From Streptomyces sp. PCS3-D2 (GTDB lineage: Bacteria > Actinomycetota > Actinomycetes > Streptomycetales > Streptomycetaceae), in NCBI RefSeq assembly GCF_000612545.2, contig NZ_CP097800.1, positions 310,001 to 374,000 of the forward strand: a DNA stretch of 64,000 nucleotides. The letters are read 5' to 3'. Both the position numbers and the translations under genes were made by a program. The notes below the pieces were generated by a model, which saw only the letters and a list, made by a program, of their open reading frames with translations, did no database searches and was not told where the DNA came from. Positions 48,027 through 56,871 of the stretch are shown piece after piece (the first letter of the stretch is position 1; each line of letters starts with the position of its first letter).

Positions 48027-49583
48027 ATGAGCCTCCCTCGGCGCCGGGTCCTCGGCGGTGCGGCCGCGGCCGTCCTCGCCACCGTCGGCGCGGCGGCCGG
48101 GGGCCCCGACCTCGGCGCACTGGCCCGCGGGATCGACGGGCGGCTGGTGCTTCCGGGGGACCGCGACTACCCGGAGGCCCGGCGGCTGTTCCAGCCCCGC
48201 TACGACGCCGTCGCGCCGGCCGCGGTGGCCTATCCCGCGCACGCCGGGGACGTCGCCGTCTGCCTTGACTTCGCCCGGCGCTCGGCCGTGCCCGTGGTAC
48301 CGCGCGGCGGCGGGCACAGCTACGCCGGCTGGTCCGCCCGAACCGGCGCCCTGCTCGTCGACACCGGAGCGATGGCCGCGGTGAGCGTCGAGGGGGACCG
48401 CGTACGGATCGGGGCGGGCGCCCGGCTCGGCGACGTGCACACCGCCCTCGCCGCGCGGGGGCGGGCCGTGCCGGCCGGGCTGTGCCCGTCCGTCGGCATC
48501 GCCGGGCTCACGCTCGGCGGTGGGCTCGGCCTGGCCTCCCGGGCGTACGGGACCACCGCGGACCGGCTGACCGGGGCGCGGGTGGTGACCGCCGACGGGA
48601 CCGTCCGCGAGGTCGCGGCGGACCGGGATCCGGACCTGTTCTGGGCGCTGCGCGGCGGTGGCGGTGGCAACTTCGCCGTGGTGACCGAGTTCCGCTTCCG
48701 CACCCACCCGGCCGGCGACTGCGCCTTCGCGGAACTGCACTGGCCCGCCGCCGCTTCCGCGGACGTCCTGCGCGGCTGGCAGCGCTGGCTGGGCGGTCTG
48801 CCGGACCCGTTCTGGAGCCAGGTGGAGTTCACGGTCGAGGCAGGGTCCGGGTCCGCACCCGGACCAGGGCCGGCGTCCGGGCCGCGCGGCGACGCCGCGG
48901 TGGCGCCCTCCGTCCGGGTGGTGTGCCTCGACGGACGCCAGGAACTGGAACGTCAGTTGACGCGGCTGTCCGACCTGGTGGGCGCGGTGCCGCGGGACAG
49001 CTGGATCGTCGTACGCAGCCACGGGGACACCCTGCGGGCCATGTCCGGGTGCCTGGACCTGAGCGCTCCGGAGTGCCGGCTGCCCGGCATCCTGCCCGGT
49101 CGGGATCCCCGGGGGCGCCTCGGCAGGGACTCGTACGCCGCCCGCTCCGACTTCTGGGACGGCGCGGGTCTGCCGGACGCGGCGATCGGCGCGGTCCTGG
49201 ACGCCGTCCGGCGATACGGGGCCGACGCTCCTCGCGGCGGGCTCGGCGTGGTCCAGCTCGACGGGGTCTGCGGCGGCGCCGTGAACCGGGTCGCGGTCGG
49301 CGACACCGCCTTCGCGCACCGCGACAGCGCCTTCCTCGCCCAGTACCTCGTCTACTGGCCGGAATCCGCTTCCGCCTCCGACACGGCCCGGCACGAGGCC
49401 TGGCTCGACGGGCTGTGGCAGGACCTCCGCCCGTGGGCGAGCGGCCGCGCCTACCAGAACTACATCGACCCGAAGCTCAGTGGCTGGCGCGAGGCCTACT
49501 ACGGCTCGAACCTCGCCCGGCTGGAGGAGGTCCGGCGTACCCACGATCCGGACCGGCTCTTCCGTTTCCCCCAGGCCGTTTAG
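48027..49583 (+). CDS. Tat-exported FAD-linked oxidase (berberine bridge enzyme-like)
   Basis: A 518-residue flavoprotein. The N-terminus SLPRRRVLGGAAAAVLA is a twin-arginine signal. The FAD_binding_4 domain (~60-230) contains both covalent flavin attachment sites: His97 in GGGHSYAGW and Cys153 in GLCPSVGIAG (bicovalent FAD). The C-terminal BBE motif is RAYQNYIDPKLSGWREAYYGSNLARLEEVRRTHDPDRLFRF. Such enzymes oxidise sugars, alcohols or alkaloid-like products and make hydrogen peroxide. ATG 48027 follows GGAAGGAGGC closely. The serine protease gene starts 12 bases after its stop; the P450 gene is divergent. Confidence 0.9.
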   Translation: MSLPRRRVLGGAAAAVLATVGAAAGGPDLGALARGIDGRLVLPGDRDYPEARRLFQPRYDAVAPAAVAYPAHAGDVAVCLDFARRSAVPVVPRGGGHSYAGWSARTGALLVDTGAMAAVSVEGDRVRIGAGARLGDVHTALAARGRAVPAGLCPSVGIAGLTLGGGLGLASRAYGTTADRLTGARVVTADGTVREVAADRDPDLFWALRGGGGGNFAVVTEFRFRTHPAGDCAFAELHWPAAASADVLRGWQRWLGGLPDPFWSQVEFTVEAGSGSAPGPGPASGPRGDAAVAPSVRVVCLDGRQELERQLTRLSDLVGAVPRDSWIVVRSHGDTLRAMSGCLDLSAPECRLPGILPGRDPRGRLGRDSYAARSDFWDGAGLPDAAIGAVLDAVRRYGADAPRGGLGVVQLDGVCGGAVNRVAVGDTAFAHRDSAFLAQYLVYWPESASASDTARHEAWLDGLWQDLRPWASGRAYQNYIDPKLSGWREAYYGSNLARLEEVRRTHDPDRLFRFPQAV

Positions 49584-49595
49584 GGAGTGTCCGGC

Positions 49596-50723
49596 ATGCG
49601 ACGTACGTTGACGGTGACCGCGGCCGCGGCCGCCCTGCTGGTGTCCGCGGGGCCGCTGCCCGTGGCCGGGGCGGAGGTCGCCGCCGCGGTGGCCCCGGGC
49701 CGCTGGAGCGCGCACGACGCGGAGTCCTTCTGGACGCCCGAGCGGATGGCGGTGGCCCGCCCCCTGCCGCCCGTTGCGCCGGAGGCGGCCGTGGCACCGG
49801 GGCCCCCCGTCGTACCTCCGTCGCCCGCCCCACCCGGGGCACCCGCGCCGCCGCTTCCGGTCCCGCCGGTCCCACCGGCGGCCACCCCGGCGAAAACGCG
49901 GCCGGAGACGCCGCCGCCCTCCCCCACCGCGCCGGTCCCCCTCCCGGCACCCGCTCCCCCTCCCGCCGGACCGGCCCAGCCCCGGATCCCCGCCGCCGGC
50001 CCCGGTGTCGGGCAGGACTTCGGCGGGCTTCCGGTCGTCGGCCGGATGTTCCTCGTGAAGGGCGGCGGCTCCTACTTCTGCACCGCGAGCGTGGTCGCCT
50101 CCCCCGGCCGCAATCTGGTCATCAGCGCCGCGCACTGCCTGCTCGGGGCCGACACCCGGCAGGTGGCCTTCGTCCCGCGGTACACGCGGGCCACGCCGCG
50201 GCCCTTCGGCATGTTCCCGGTCGTGCGCACGGCGGCGGGGCGCTCCAAGATCTGGATCGACCAGCGCTACCGCACCCAGGGCGTCAACCGCGCGGCCGCG
50301 CTCGACGTGGCCTTCGCCCAGGTCGGGCCGGGTCCGAAGGGGCGGCGGGTGCAGGACGTGGTCGGCGGCAACCGACTGGTCACCGGTGCGGGCTTCACCC
50401 ACGCGCGGGTCACGCTCATCGGGCACCCGTCCACCGCCGCCCGGCCGCGCCGGTGCGTGAACCGGACGACGAAGTACACCAGCACCGACGCCCGGATCCC
50501 GGGCTCGTTCCTGCGGATCGCCTGCACCGGCTACCCCGGCGGCACCAGCGGCGGCCCCTTCCTGCTGCGGCTGAACGACCGCACCGGAACCGGCGACGTG
50601 GTCGGCGTCATCGGCGGCTGGAAGACGGGCGGGAACACGCCCGACGTGTCATACAGCTCCTCCTTCGGCACGGACATCAGGAAGTTGTACGAGAAGGCGG
50701 TTGCCGGGGCGAAGGCGCGGTGA
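49596..50723 (+). CDS. Secreted trypsin-like/V8-like serine protease
   Basis: A 375-residue exported protease. A signal peptide (MRRTLTVTAAAAALLVSAGPL) is followed by a long Pro/Ala-rich spacer (~50-135) that may cross the cell wall. The catalytic triad is His in LVISAAHCL, Asp in AALDVAFAQVG, and Ser in GYPGGTSGGPF. Disulfide-type Cys pairs (FCTASV/AAHC, RRCVNR/IACTG) are present. I start at ATG 49596, because GGAG lies 8 bases upstream; GTG 49587 has none. It follows the FAD oxidase by 12 bases, so the two are co-expressed. Confidence 0.9.
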   Translation: MRRTLTVTAAAAALLVSAGPLPVAGAEVAAAVAPGRWSAHDAESFWTPERMAVARPLPPVAPEAAVAPGPPVVPPSPAPPGAPAPPLPVPPVPPAATPAKTRPETPPPSPTAPVPLPAPAPPPAGPAQPRIPAAGPGVGQDFGGLPVVGRMFLVKGGGSYFCTASVVASPGRNLVISAAHCLLGADTRQVAFVPRYTRATPRPFGMFPVVRTAAGRSKIWIDQRYRTQGVNRAAALDVAFAQVGPGPKGRRVQDVVGGNRLVTGAGFTHARVTLIGHPSTAARPRRCVNRTTKYTSTDARIPGSFLRIACTGYPGGTSGGPFLLRLNDRTGTGDVVGVIGGWKTGGNTPDVSYSSSFGTDIRKLYEKAVAGAKAR

Positions 50724-51069
50724 GGGCCCGTACCCACCGCGTCCGCCGCGGGTTGCCGACCGAACGCGGGGTCGCCGGCAGCCCGTCGCCGGTCAGCGGC
50801 TCGGCGGGCGCCAGGCCGAGCCGGCGGCGCAGGTCGGCCAAGGCCGCGTGGACGGGTGCCAGGACCACCTCGGCGCCCGGCGCGGCGGACGCGAGGGCGT
50901 ACGCGGTGGTCTCGATCGCCTCGGCGGCGTCCTCGGCCGCGGTCCGGCTCCACCCGCCGGGCGCGCCGGGCCCCCAGGGCGCGACGCTGTCGTAGAGGTG
51001 GCAAGCGGCATCGGCCGCGGCGTCGGCCCGTTCCCCGACGCCCGGCGCCGCGATGGTCGGCAGTTCCAT
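50677..51069 (-). CDS. Hypothetical protein, 130 aa
   Basis: The N-terminal ~100 residues look like a real helical domain (ERADAAADAACHLYDSVAPWG, EDAAEAIETTAYALAS, VLAPVHAALADLRRRLGL) with normal codon bias. The last ~30 residues are Arg/Ser/Pro-rich and lie opposite the 3' end of the protease gene (47-base overlap). ATG 51069 has only a weak upstream purine stretch. There is no signal peptide or recognised family. It is transcribed away from the AEC transporter's stop and has no clear partner. Confidence 0.5.
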   Translation of the reverse strand: MELPTIAAPGVGERADAAADAACHLYDSVAPWGPGAPGGWSRTAAEDAAEAIETTAYALASAAPGAEVVLAPVHAALADLRRRLGLAPAEPLTGDGLPATPRSVGNPRRTRWVRALTAPSPRQPPSRTTS

Positions 51070-51136
51070 GCCGGATCAACGAGCCGGTCCCGCCCGGGGG
51101 TACGTGAACACCGGTGCCGTTCGTACCGCGGGCCGC

Positions 51137-52084
51137 TCAGAAGGCGAACGTCCGCAGCCAGAGGGGCAGCAGCACCAGCGACACGAGCGAGGTCTTGATC
51201 ACGACCGAGGCGGAGAGGTCGACGCCCACGCCGTAGCGCTGGGCGAAGATGAACAGGTTCTGCTGGGTCGGCATCGCGGCGATCAGAACCAGGTACGCCA
51301 GCCAGTCGCCCCGCACACCGAAGACCGGCCCGCAGACCGTCCACGTCAGCAGGGGGAACGCCAGGCACTTGAAGCCGATCAGGGCCAGTTCCTCGCGCGC
51401 TGTGCCCCGCAGGCGGAGGCCGACCCCGCCGAGGTGCAGACCGAGGGCGAACAGGGCCACCGGCGAGGCGCTGTTGCCGACGAAGGCGGCTCCGTCGAGC
51501 AGCACGGCCGGAACCCGCACCGACAACAGGTTGAGCAGGATGCCCGTGTTGCAGGCGAGGACCAGCGGGGTGGTGAGCGAGGTGCCGGCGGCCCGGTACA
51601 GCCGCCGGCCCGGTCCGGCCCCGTCGGGGGCGGACCGGCCCAGCTCCATAAGGGCGATGACGACCAGGGACAGGACGCAGACCTGGAAGAGCAGGATCGG
51701 GAAGATCGGCGCGGCCGTCCCGAAGACGGTGATGAACACGGGGACGGCGAAGTAGGCCGTGTTCACCTGGACTGCGGCCATCACGCGCAAGGCCACATCG
51801 CGGGGCTCCCGCAGCCCCCGGGCGACCACCGCCAGCGCGACGGCCGCCGCGGCGATCGTCGCGGCCGCGGCGTAGCCGCCGATCGACCGCCGGTCGAACA
51901 GGGTGGCGAGGTCGCTCGTGTAGATGTTGCCGAAGAGATAGCACGGCACCGCGAAGAGGAAGGCGTAGTCGGAGAAGACCTTGGACGCCGCTGCCGGAAC
52001 GGCCCTGCGGCGCGCGAGGAGGACTCCGCCGCCGAAGGCCAGCAGCACCGGCACCAGTTTCTCCAGCGCGGCCGCCCCGCCCAT
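51137..52084 (-). CDS. AEC-family (auxin efflux carrier) transporter
   Basis: A 315-residue membrane protein with ten helices in the AEC 5+5 arrangement: LEKLVPVLLAFGGGVLLAR, FSDYAFLFAVPCYLFGNIY, then VQVNTAYFAVPVFITVFG, and in the second half LVLIAAMPTQQNLFIFAQRYG, with the central Pro of each half. AEC carriers move organic anions such as malate or auxin-like acids. I start at ATG 52084 with GGGGGAG 8 bases upstream; the frame's extra 23 residues are not needed. It is divergent from the histidine kinase gene 83 bases away. Confidence 0.88.
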   Translation of the reverse strand: MGGAAALEKLVPVLLAFGGGVLLARRRAVPAAASKVFSDYAFLFAVPCYLFGNIYTSDLATLFDRRSIGGYAAAATIAAAAVALAVVARGLREPRDVALRVMAAVQVNTAYFAVPVFITVFGTAAPIFPILLFQVCVLSLVVIALMELGRSAPDGAGPGRRLYRAAGTSLTTPLVLACNTGILLNLLSVRVPAVLLDGAAFVGNSASPVALFALGLHLGGVGLRLRGTAREELALIGFKCLAFPLLTWTVCGPVFGVRGDWLAYLVLIAAMPTQQNLFIFAQRYGVGVDLSASVVIKTSLVSLVLLPLWLRTFAF

Positions 52085-52167
52085 GCCAACATCTCCCCCA
52101 TGATCGGCTCGGGTGCAGCGTACCCCGGCGCCCTCGCGGGCCCGGCGGATCATAGGCTGGTGCGATC

Positions 52168-53586
52168 ATGAGCGACAGAGCCCGCGAACGGACCGGAAGC
52201 CACCCCCCGGCAGGGGCGCCCGCCCGCACCGCCGACCCGTGGGGGCCCGGCGCCCGGACCCGAATCAGCGAGGCCCTGCGCGCCGGCGCCGCTCCGACCC
52301 CGCCGCTGTTCGCACGGGCTCCCAAGGCCTGGCAGCGCGCGCTCCCCTACCTCGTGACCGGGGTCTTCGTGGTCGCGCTGCTGCCGACGACCATATCGGT
52401 GCTCACCAACGACTACGGCATGGACGGGGGTTGGGCGGGCGCGTTCGCAGTGGCGCAGACGGTGCCGCTGCTCCTCGCGGTGACCCGGGCGCTGCCCGCC
52501 TGGCTGCTCGTCCTGGTGGCGGACACCGCCGGTGCGGTCCCGCTGGCCCTGGCCGACGAGGTGGCCGGACACCCCTGGCCGTGGACGCCGATGGCCATCG
52601 TCGGCTACCTCGTGCTGATGGCCTGCCTGGGGCTGCGCGAGTCCGTCCGGACCCTGGTCGGGGTGTGGCTGGCGACGGGCGTCGTCGGTGCCGTGCTGGG
52701 CTTCTTCCAGCCCCGGCACACCATGAACAGCGCAGCGCTGCTCTTCGTGCTCGCCGGTGTCGTGCTGGCGCTGACGGGCGCCCTGCGCGGGCTGGGCGAC
52801 GCGCGCCGGCGGATCGCCGAGCAGGAGGTCATCAGCGAGGCCGAACGGTCCCGGCGCACCCTGCTGGAAGAACGCGCGCGGATCGCACGCGAGTTGCACG
52901 ACGTCGTGGCCCACCACATGTCGGTGATCACTGTGCAGGCCGATTCGGCGCCCTACCGGCTGCCGGGCATGCCGGAACCGGTGCAGCAGGAGTTCGCCGC
53001 GATCGCGGCCGGCGCGCGGGAATCGCTCGCGGAGATGCGCCGGCTGCTGAGCGTCCTGCGGGCCCCCGACGGGGCGGGTCCCGCGGACGGCCCCGGTGGA
53101 GGCGACGGCGCCGCCGCCGGCGAGCGGGCTCCGCAGCCGGGGATCGGCCGGCTCCAGCAGCTGGTGGAGGCCACCGTACGGGCGGGCCAGCCGGTGGAAC
53201 TGTCGCTGGCGGCCGGCGCGGCGCAGGCGGCCCCGCCCGCGGCGGACCTGTCGGCGTACCGGATCGTGCAGGAGGCACTCGCCAACGTGGTGCGCCACGC
53301 GCCGGGCGCACCGACCCGGGTCTCGGTCACGGCCGACGAGGACGAGGTGCTGGTGCTCGTCGTCAACGGGCCGGCGGACCGGGAGGCGCTGGTGGAGCCG
53401 CGGGGTCCGGGCACGGGGCACGGTCTGGTGGGGATGCGGGAGCGCGTACGGTTGACCGGGGGGACGCTGGACACCGGGCCACTGCCCGACGGGGGCTTCC
53501 GGGTCGCCGCGCGCCTGCCGGTGCGCGGCGGTGACGGGACCGCCGCAGGGTGCGAAGCGAACGAGACGTACGAGGAGCGCAGTTGA
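52168..53586 (+). CDS. NarL-type sensor histidine kinase (second system)
   Basis: A 472-residue kinase. A Pro/Ala-rich cytoplasmic N-terminus (~1-55) precedes about five to six membrane helices (~58-210). HisKA_3 motif: RARIARELHDVVAHHMSVITVQADSAPYRL. A Gly-rich insertion (GGGDGAAAGERAP) lies before the HATPase_c domain (AYRIVQEALANVVRHA, GHGLVGMRERV). The stop overlaps the TTG start of the response regulator as TTGA (53583-53586). ATG 52168 has a weak ribosome site. The kinase is divergent from the AEC transporter, which may be a target along with the downstream hydrolase/acyltransferase. Confidence 0.9.
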   Translation: MSDRARERTGSHPPAGAPARTADPWGPGARTRISEALRAGAAPTPPLFARAPKAWQRALPYLVTGVFVVALLPTTISVLTNDYGMDGGWAGAFAVAQTVPLLLAVTRALPAWLLVLVADTAGAVPLALADEVAGHPWPWTPMAIVGYLVLMACLGLRESVRTLVGVWLATGVVGAVLGFFQPRHTMNSAALLFVLAGVVLALTGALRGLGDARRRIAEQEVISEAERSRRTLLEERARIARELHDVVAHHMSVITVQADSAPYRLPGMPEPVQQEFAAIAAGARESLAEMRRLLSVLRAPDGAGPADGPGGGDGAAAGERAPQPGIGRLQQLVEATVRAGQPVELSLAAGAAQAAPPAADLSAYRIVQEALANVVRHAPGAPTRVSVTADEDEVLVLVVNGPADREALVEPRGPGTGHGLVGMRERVRLTGGTLDTGPLPDGGFRVAARLPVRGGDGTAAGCEANETYEERS

Positions 53587-54263
53587 CCATCCGCGTGGTC
53601 ATCGTCGACGACCAGGCCATGGTGCGGGCGGGATTTGCCGCGCTGCTGTCCGCGCAGGCCGACATCGACGTGGTGGGCGAGGCCCCGGACGGCCGGCAGG
53701 GGGTGCAGGTGTCCCGCTCCACGCATCCCGACGTGGTGTTGATGGACGTACGGATGCCGGAGATGGACGGACTGACGGCGGCCAGGGAGATCCTCGAACC
53801 GCCGCCCGGGGTGGTGCACCGGCCGCGGGTGCTGATGCTGACCACCTTCGACATCGACGACTACGTGTACGAGGCACTGCGCGCCGGGGCCTCGGGCTTC
53901 CTGCTGAAGGACGCCCCGCCGGCCGATCTGATCGCGGCGGTACGCGTCGTGGCGTCGGGCGAGGCACTTCTGGCGCCCTCGGTGACCCGGCGGCTGATCG
54001 CGGACTTCGTCCGGCAGCGGCCCGCGCCGCGCAGGGACCCGGCGCTACGGCTCAACGGTCTGACCCCGCGCGAGACCGAGGTGCTGGAGCTGATCGCGCG
54101 GGGGCTGTCGAACCAGGAGATCGCCGGTCACCTGGTCCTGGCGGAGCAGACGGTGAAGACGCACATCGGGCGGGTGCTGGCCAAGCTCGACCTGCGGGAC
54201 CGGGCCCAGGCGGTGATCTTCGCCTACGAGGCGGGCCTGGTGCGGCCGGGCGGCTCGGCCTGA
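53583..54263 (+). CDS. NarL/LuxR-type response regulator (second system)
   Basis: A 226-residue regulator. The receiver has VIVDDQ, phospho-acceptor Asp in VVLMDVRMPEMDG, LTTFD and LKDAPP. The LuxR HTH (~155-215) reads TPRETEVLELIARGLSNQEIAGHLVLAEQTVKTHIG. The start is TTG at 53583-53585: it overlaps the kinase stop as TTGA, GAGGAG lies 5 bases upstream, and homology (TIRVVIVDDQ) starts there; the upstream ATG 53550 would add an unlikely 11 residues within the kinase gene. A hairpin follows the stop. Confidence 0.9.
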   Translation: MTIRVVIVDDQAMVRAGFAALLSAQADIDVVGEAPDGRQGVQVSRSTHPDVVLMDVRMPEMDGLTAAREILEPPPGVVHRPRVLMLTTFDIDDYVYEALRAGASGFLLKDAPPADLIAAVRVVASGEALLAPSVTRRLIADFVRQRPAPRRDPALRLNGLTPRETEVLELIARGLSNQEIAGHLVLAEQTVKTHIGRVLAKLDLRDRAQAVIFAYEAGLVRPGGSA

Positions 54264-54274
54264 GCCGACGGGCA

Positions 54275-54310
54275 GCCCGGCGCGCGGAGCGGACGGGACG
54301 TCCGCCGGGC
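54275..54310 (+). terminator. Inverted repeat after the second two-component operon
   Basis: GCCCGGCG (54275-54282) and CGCCGGGC (54303-54310) with a 20-base loop that can fold further. It lies 12 bases after the response-regulator stop. Further right, CCCC-TACC-GGGG (54354-54365) is a small palindrome ~90 bases before the hydrolase start. Confidence 0.45.
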
Positions 54311-54454
54311 ATCGGCCCGCGGCGGGTCCGCGCGAGGCCGCGTCCTCCTCCACCCCCTACCGGGGTATGACATCCGGCTTGGCTCCACGGTCGGACGTGC
54401 CCGCAGGCTCCGTCTTCCTACCTTCCCCCTCGTCACGAGGAGAGGAGAAGGGGC

Positions 54455-55513
54455 ATGCGCCGCTTGGGAAGGGCACTGGTCACGGCCGCGCTGGCAGTGG
54501 CCGGGGCCGGGGGGACGGCCGGTTGGGCCTCGGGCGACAGCCAGTCGGCGGTCACCGGGCCGCCGCCGGGCAGCGCCGCCTGGCGTGCCGACACGGCCTA
54601 CGGCCGGGCGCTGCCCGATCCGGCGACGGCGACGCCGCACGAGGTGGCCCGGTTCTTCGCAGGGCTCGACGCGGCGGCGCGCACGGCGCTGGTACGGTCC
54701 CATCCGCTGGTGGTCGGCAATCTCGACGGGGCTCCGGTGCCCCTGCGGTACGAGGCCAACCGCATCGCCGCGGCCGCCACGGGTGATGCGCGGTACGCGT
54801 CCCTGGCCGCGCCCGACCGGCAGATCCTGGCCTTCGACCCGCGCGGCCGGGGGCAGGTCGCCGAGGTCTTCGGAGATCTGGAACACGCCGCGCACGTGTC
54901 GGTGATCGTGCCCGGCAACGACAACGACGCCGCTTCCTACGACGCCCGGCGCGCGCCGCACACCGGCCCGGCCGCAATGGCCCGGGCGCTGCGCGCGGCG
55001 ACCGAGGGGGCCGCGCCCGGCGGTTCGGTGGCCGTCGTCGCGTGGACGGGGTACACCACTCCGGTCGGCGTCGGCCTCGACGCCGCCGGCGGACGGCTGG
55101 CCGCGGCCGGGGCGATCCGCCTGACCCGCTTCACCGCGGGGCTCGACGCGGTCGGCGCACCCGACCCGGTGCTGTTCTGCCACAGCTACGGCTCGGTGGT
55201 CTGCGGACTGGCAGCCCGGCACACCGACGCGACCGACCTCGTCGCCTTCGGTTCTCCGGGCATGCGGGCGGACACCGCGGACGCCCTGCACACCGGCGCC
55301 CGTGTCTGGGCGGCCCGGGGGCCCTCGGACTGGATCGCGGATGTTCCGAACGTCAGCCTCGCCGGGATCGGCCACGGCGCGGACCCGACCTCCGCGGCCT
55401 TCGGCGCGCGCCGGGTACCCGCGGCCGATGTGCGGGGCCACGCGGGCTACTTCGCGCCCGGCACGCAGTCCCTCGCGGCGTTCGCGGCGATCGCCAAGGG
55501 GGAGGCCCGATGA
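54455..55513 (+). CDS. Secreted DUF1023-type alpha/beta hydrolase
   Basis: A 352-residue protein. A signal peptide covers residues ~1-27 (RALVTAALAVAGAGGTAGWASG). The alpha/beta-hydrolase domain (~85-345) resembles DUF1023: VSVIVPGNDNDAASYD, VAWTGYTTP, and the nucleophile elbow FCHSYGSVV, where Cys replaces the usual Gly of GHSxG, then GIGHGADPTS and a late His in DVRGHAGYF. The substrate is unknown; lipids or peptide esters are plausible. GGAGAAGGGGC precedes ATG 54455. It is translationally coupled (ATGA) to the acyltransferase gene, so the pair likely handles an extracellular acyl group. Confidence 0.85.
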   Translation: MRRLGRALVTAALAVAGAGGTAGWASGDSQSAVTGPPPGSAAWRADTAYGRALPDPATATPHEVARFFAGLDAAARTALVRSHPLVVGNLDGAPVPLRYEANRIAAAATGDARYASLAAPDRQILAFDPRGRGQVAEVFGDLEHAAHVSVIVPGNDNDAASYDARRAPHTGPAAMARALRAATEGAAPGGSVAVVAWTGYTTPVGVGLDAAGGRLAAAGAIRLTRFTAGLDAVGAPDPVLFCHSYGSVVCGLAARHTDATDLVAFGSPGMRADTADALHTGARVWAARGPSDWIADVPNVSLAGIGHGADPTSAAFGARRVPAADVRGHAGYFAPGTQSLAAFAAIAKGEAR

Positions 55514-56751
55514 GAGCCGCGATGAGCCCGGCCACGGTCCTGGCACCCCTGCGCCGGACCGTCGGGCGGATCGACCGGCAGACCCCCGCCCACCGCGACC
55601 GGGCGGTCGACGGGCTGCGCGCCCTGGCGCTGCTGGCCGTACCGACCGGCCACTGGATGCTCGGCGGCTTCACCCTCGACGCCGACGGCGCTCTGCACAA
55701 CTCCAGTCCGCTGTCGTCCTTCGGCGAACTGGCGCCGGCGAGCTGGCTGCTGCAGATGCTGGGAGTCTTCTTCCTCGTCGGCGGGTACGCCTCGGTGCTC
55801 TCCCACCGGCGCCGTTCGGGGTCGACGGGCGCCTGGCTGAAGGGCCGGATCGTCCGCCTGGGGCGGCCGGTGCTCGGCGTCACCGCGGTGTGGGGACTGG
55901 CCGCGCCGGTGCTGTACGCGGCCGGGGTGCCGGAGGCGACGCTGCGGACCGGCGCGACGCTGGTCGTCCAACCGCTGTGGTTCGTCGCCGTGTACGTGGT
56001 GGTCACCGCACTGACCCCGTACTGTGCGCGGGCCGCGCAGCGGCTCGGAGGCTGGGCGGCGGCGCCGATGCTGGTCTCGGTCGCGGTGGTGGACCTCCTG
56101 CGCTACGGCCCCACCGCGCAGTCCGTGCCGTCGTGGCTGCCGGTGCTGAACGTCCTGCCGGGCTGGCTGTTCGCGTACCAGCTGGGCGTTGCCTGGGGCG
56201 AGCGGCGGATCGGGCGCCGCGGGGCCCGGCTGCTGCTGGTCGGCGGGGTGCTGCTGTTCGCGGTGCTGCTGGCGGTCTTCCACTATCCGGCGTCGATGGT
56301 GGGAGTGCCGGGTGCGGCCCGGACCAACTCGCACCCGCCGTCGCTGCTCGTGCTCGCCCTGGCCTCGGCGCAGTCGGGTGCGGCGATCCTGCTGCGCGAC
56401 CGGCTGGCCCGGCTGCTGGCCCGGCCCGCCCTGTGGGCCCCGGTGGTGGTGGTCAACCTGTGTGCGATGACGATCCTGTGCTGGCACCAGACGGCGATGC
56501 TGGCGGCTGCCGTGCCGGCGTCGTTCGCGGGTGGTGTGGCCGGGCTCACCGCGGCGCCGGACAGTCCGGGCTGGATCGCGGCGCGGATGGCGTGGATGCC
56601 GGTGTTCGCGGCACTGCTGGTGGCGATCGCCCGGTACGCGCGGCGGTTCGAGGCGCCGCCGGCGCCGGGCCGGCCGCCGAGCGCGGCGCGGCGTACGGTG
56701 GCGGGACTGCTGGCGGCGGGCTTCGGACTGTTCGCGCTGGGGCTGGCCTAG
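55510..56751 (+). CDS. Membrane acyltransferase (AT3/OafA-like)
   Basis: A 413-residue protein with about ten membrane helices. The opening RDRAVDGLRALALLAVPTGHWMLGG is the AT3/OpgC N-terminal signature with the catalytic-region His in GHW, and RLGRPVLGVTAVWGL is the conserved R-x-x-R-P-type loop. AT3 proteins transfer acyl groups to sugars or other molecules across the membrane. The ATG overlaps the hydrolase stop (55510-55513). Transcription ends at a strong hairpin shared with the convergent DUF350 gene. Confidence 0.85.
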   Translation: MRAAMSPATVLAPLRRTVGRIDRQTPAHRDRAVDGLRALALLAVPTGHWMLGGFTLDADGALHNSSPLSSFGELAPASWLLQMLGVFFLVGGYASVLSHRRRSGSTGAWLKGRIVRLGRPVLGVTAVWGLAAPVLYAAGVPEATLRTGATLVVQPLWFVAVYVVVTALTPYCARAAQRLGGWAAAPMLVSVAVVDLLRYGPTAQSVPSWLPVLNVLPGWLFAYQLGVAWGERRIGRRGARLLLVGGVLLFAVLLAVFHYPASMVGVPGAARTNSHPPSLLVLALASAQSGAAILLRDRLARLLARPALWAPVVVVNLCAMTILCWHQTAMLAAAVPASFAGGVAGLTAAPDSPGWIAARMAWMPVFAALLVAIARYARRFEAPPAPGRPPSAARRTVAGLLAAGFGLFALGLA

Positions 56752-56811
56752 TGCTGTGACCGGAAGGGTGTCCGCGCGGCGAGACCGGGCCGGGGGGTGC
56801 CGGTACCGGTA

Positions 56812-56853
56812 CGCAGCGAGCGCCGCTCCCCTGACGGATCGGCGCTCGCTGCG
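56812..56853. terminator. 14-bp hairpin between convergent genes
   Basis: CGCAGCGAGCGCCG (56812-56825) pairs exactly with 56840-56853 across a 14-base loop. It separates the acyltransferase and DUF350 genes and can act on both strands. Confidence 0.75.
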
Positions 56854-56871
56854 CGTTCGACTGCTCCCGCG

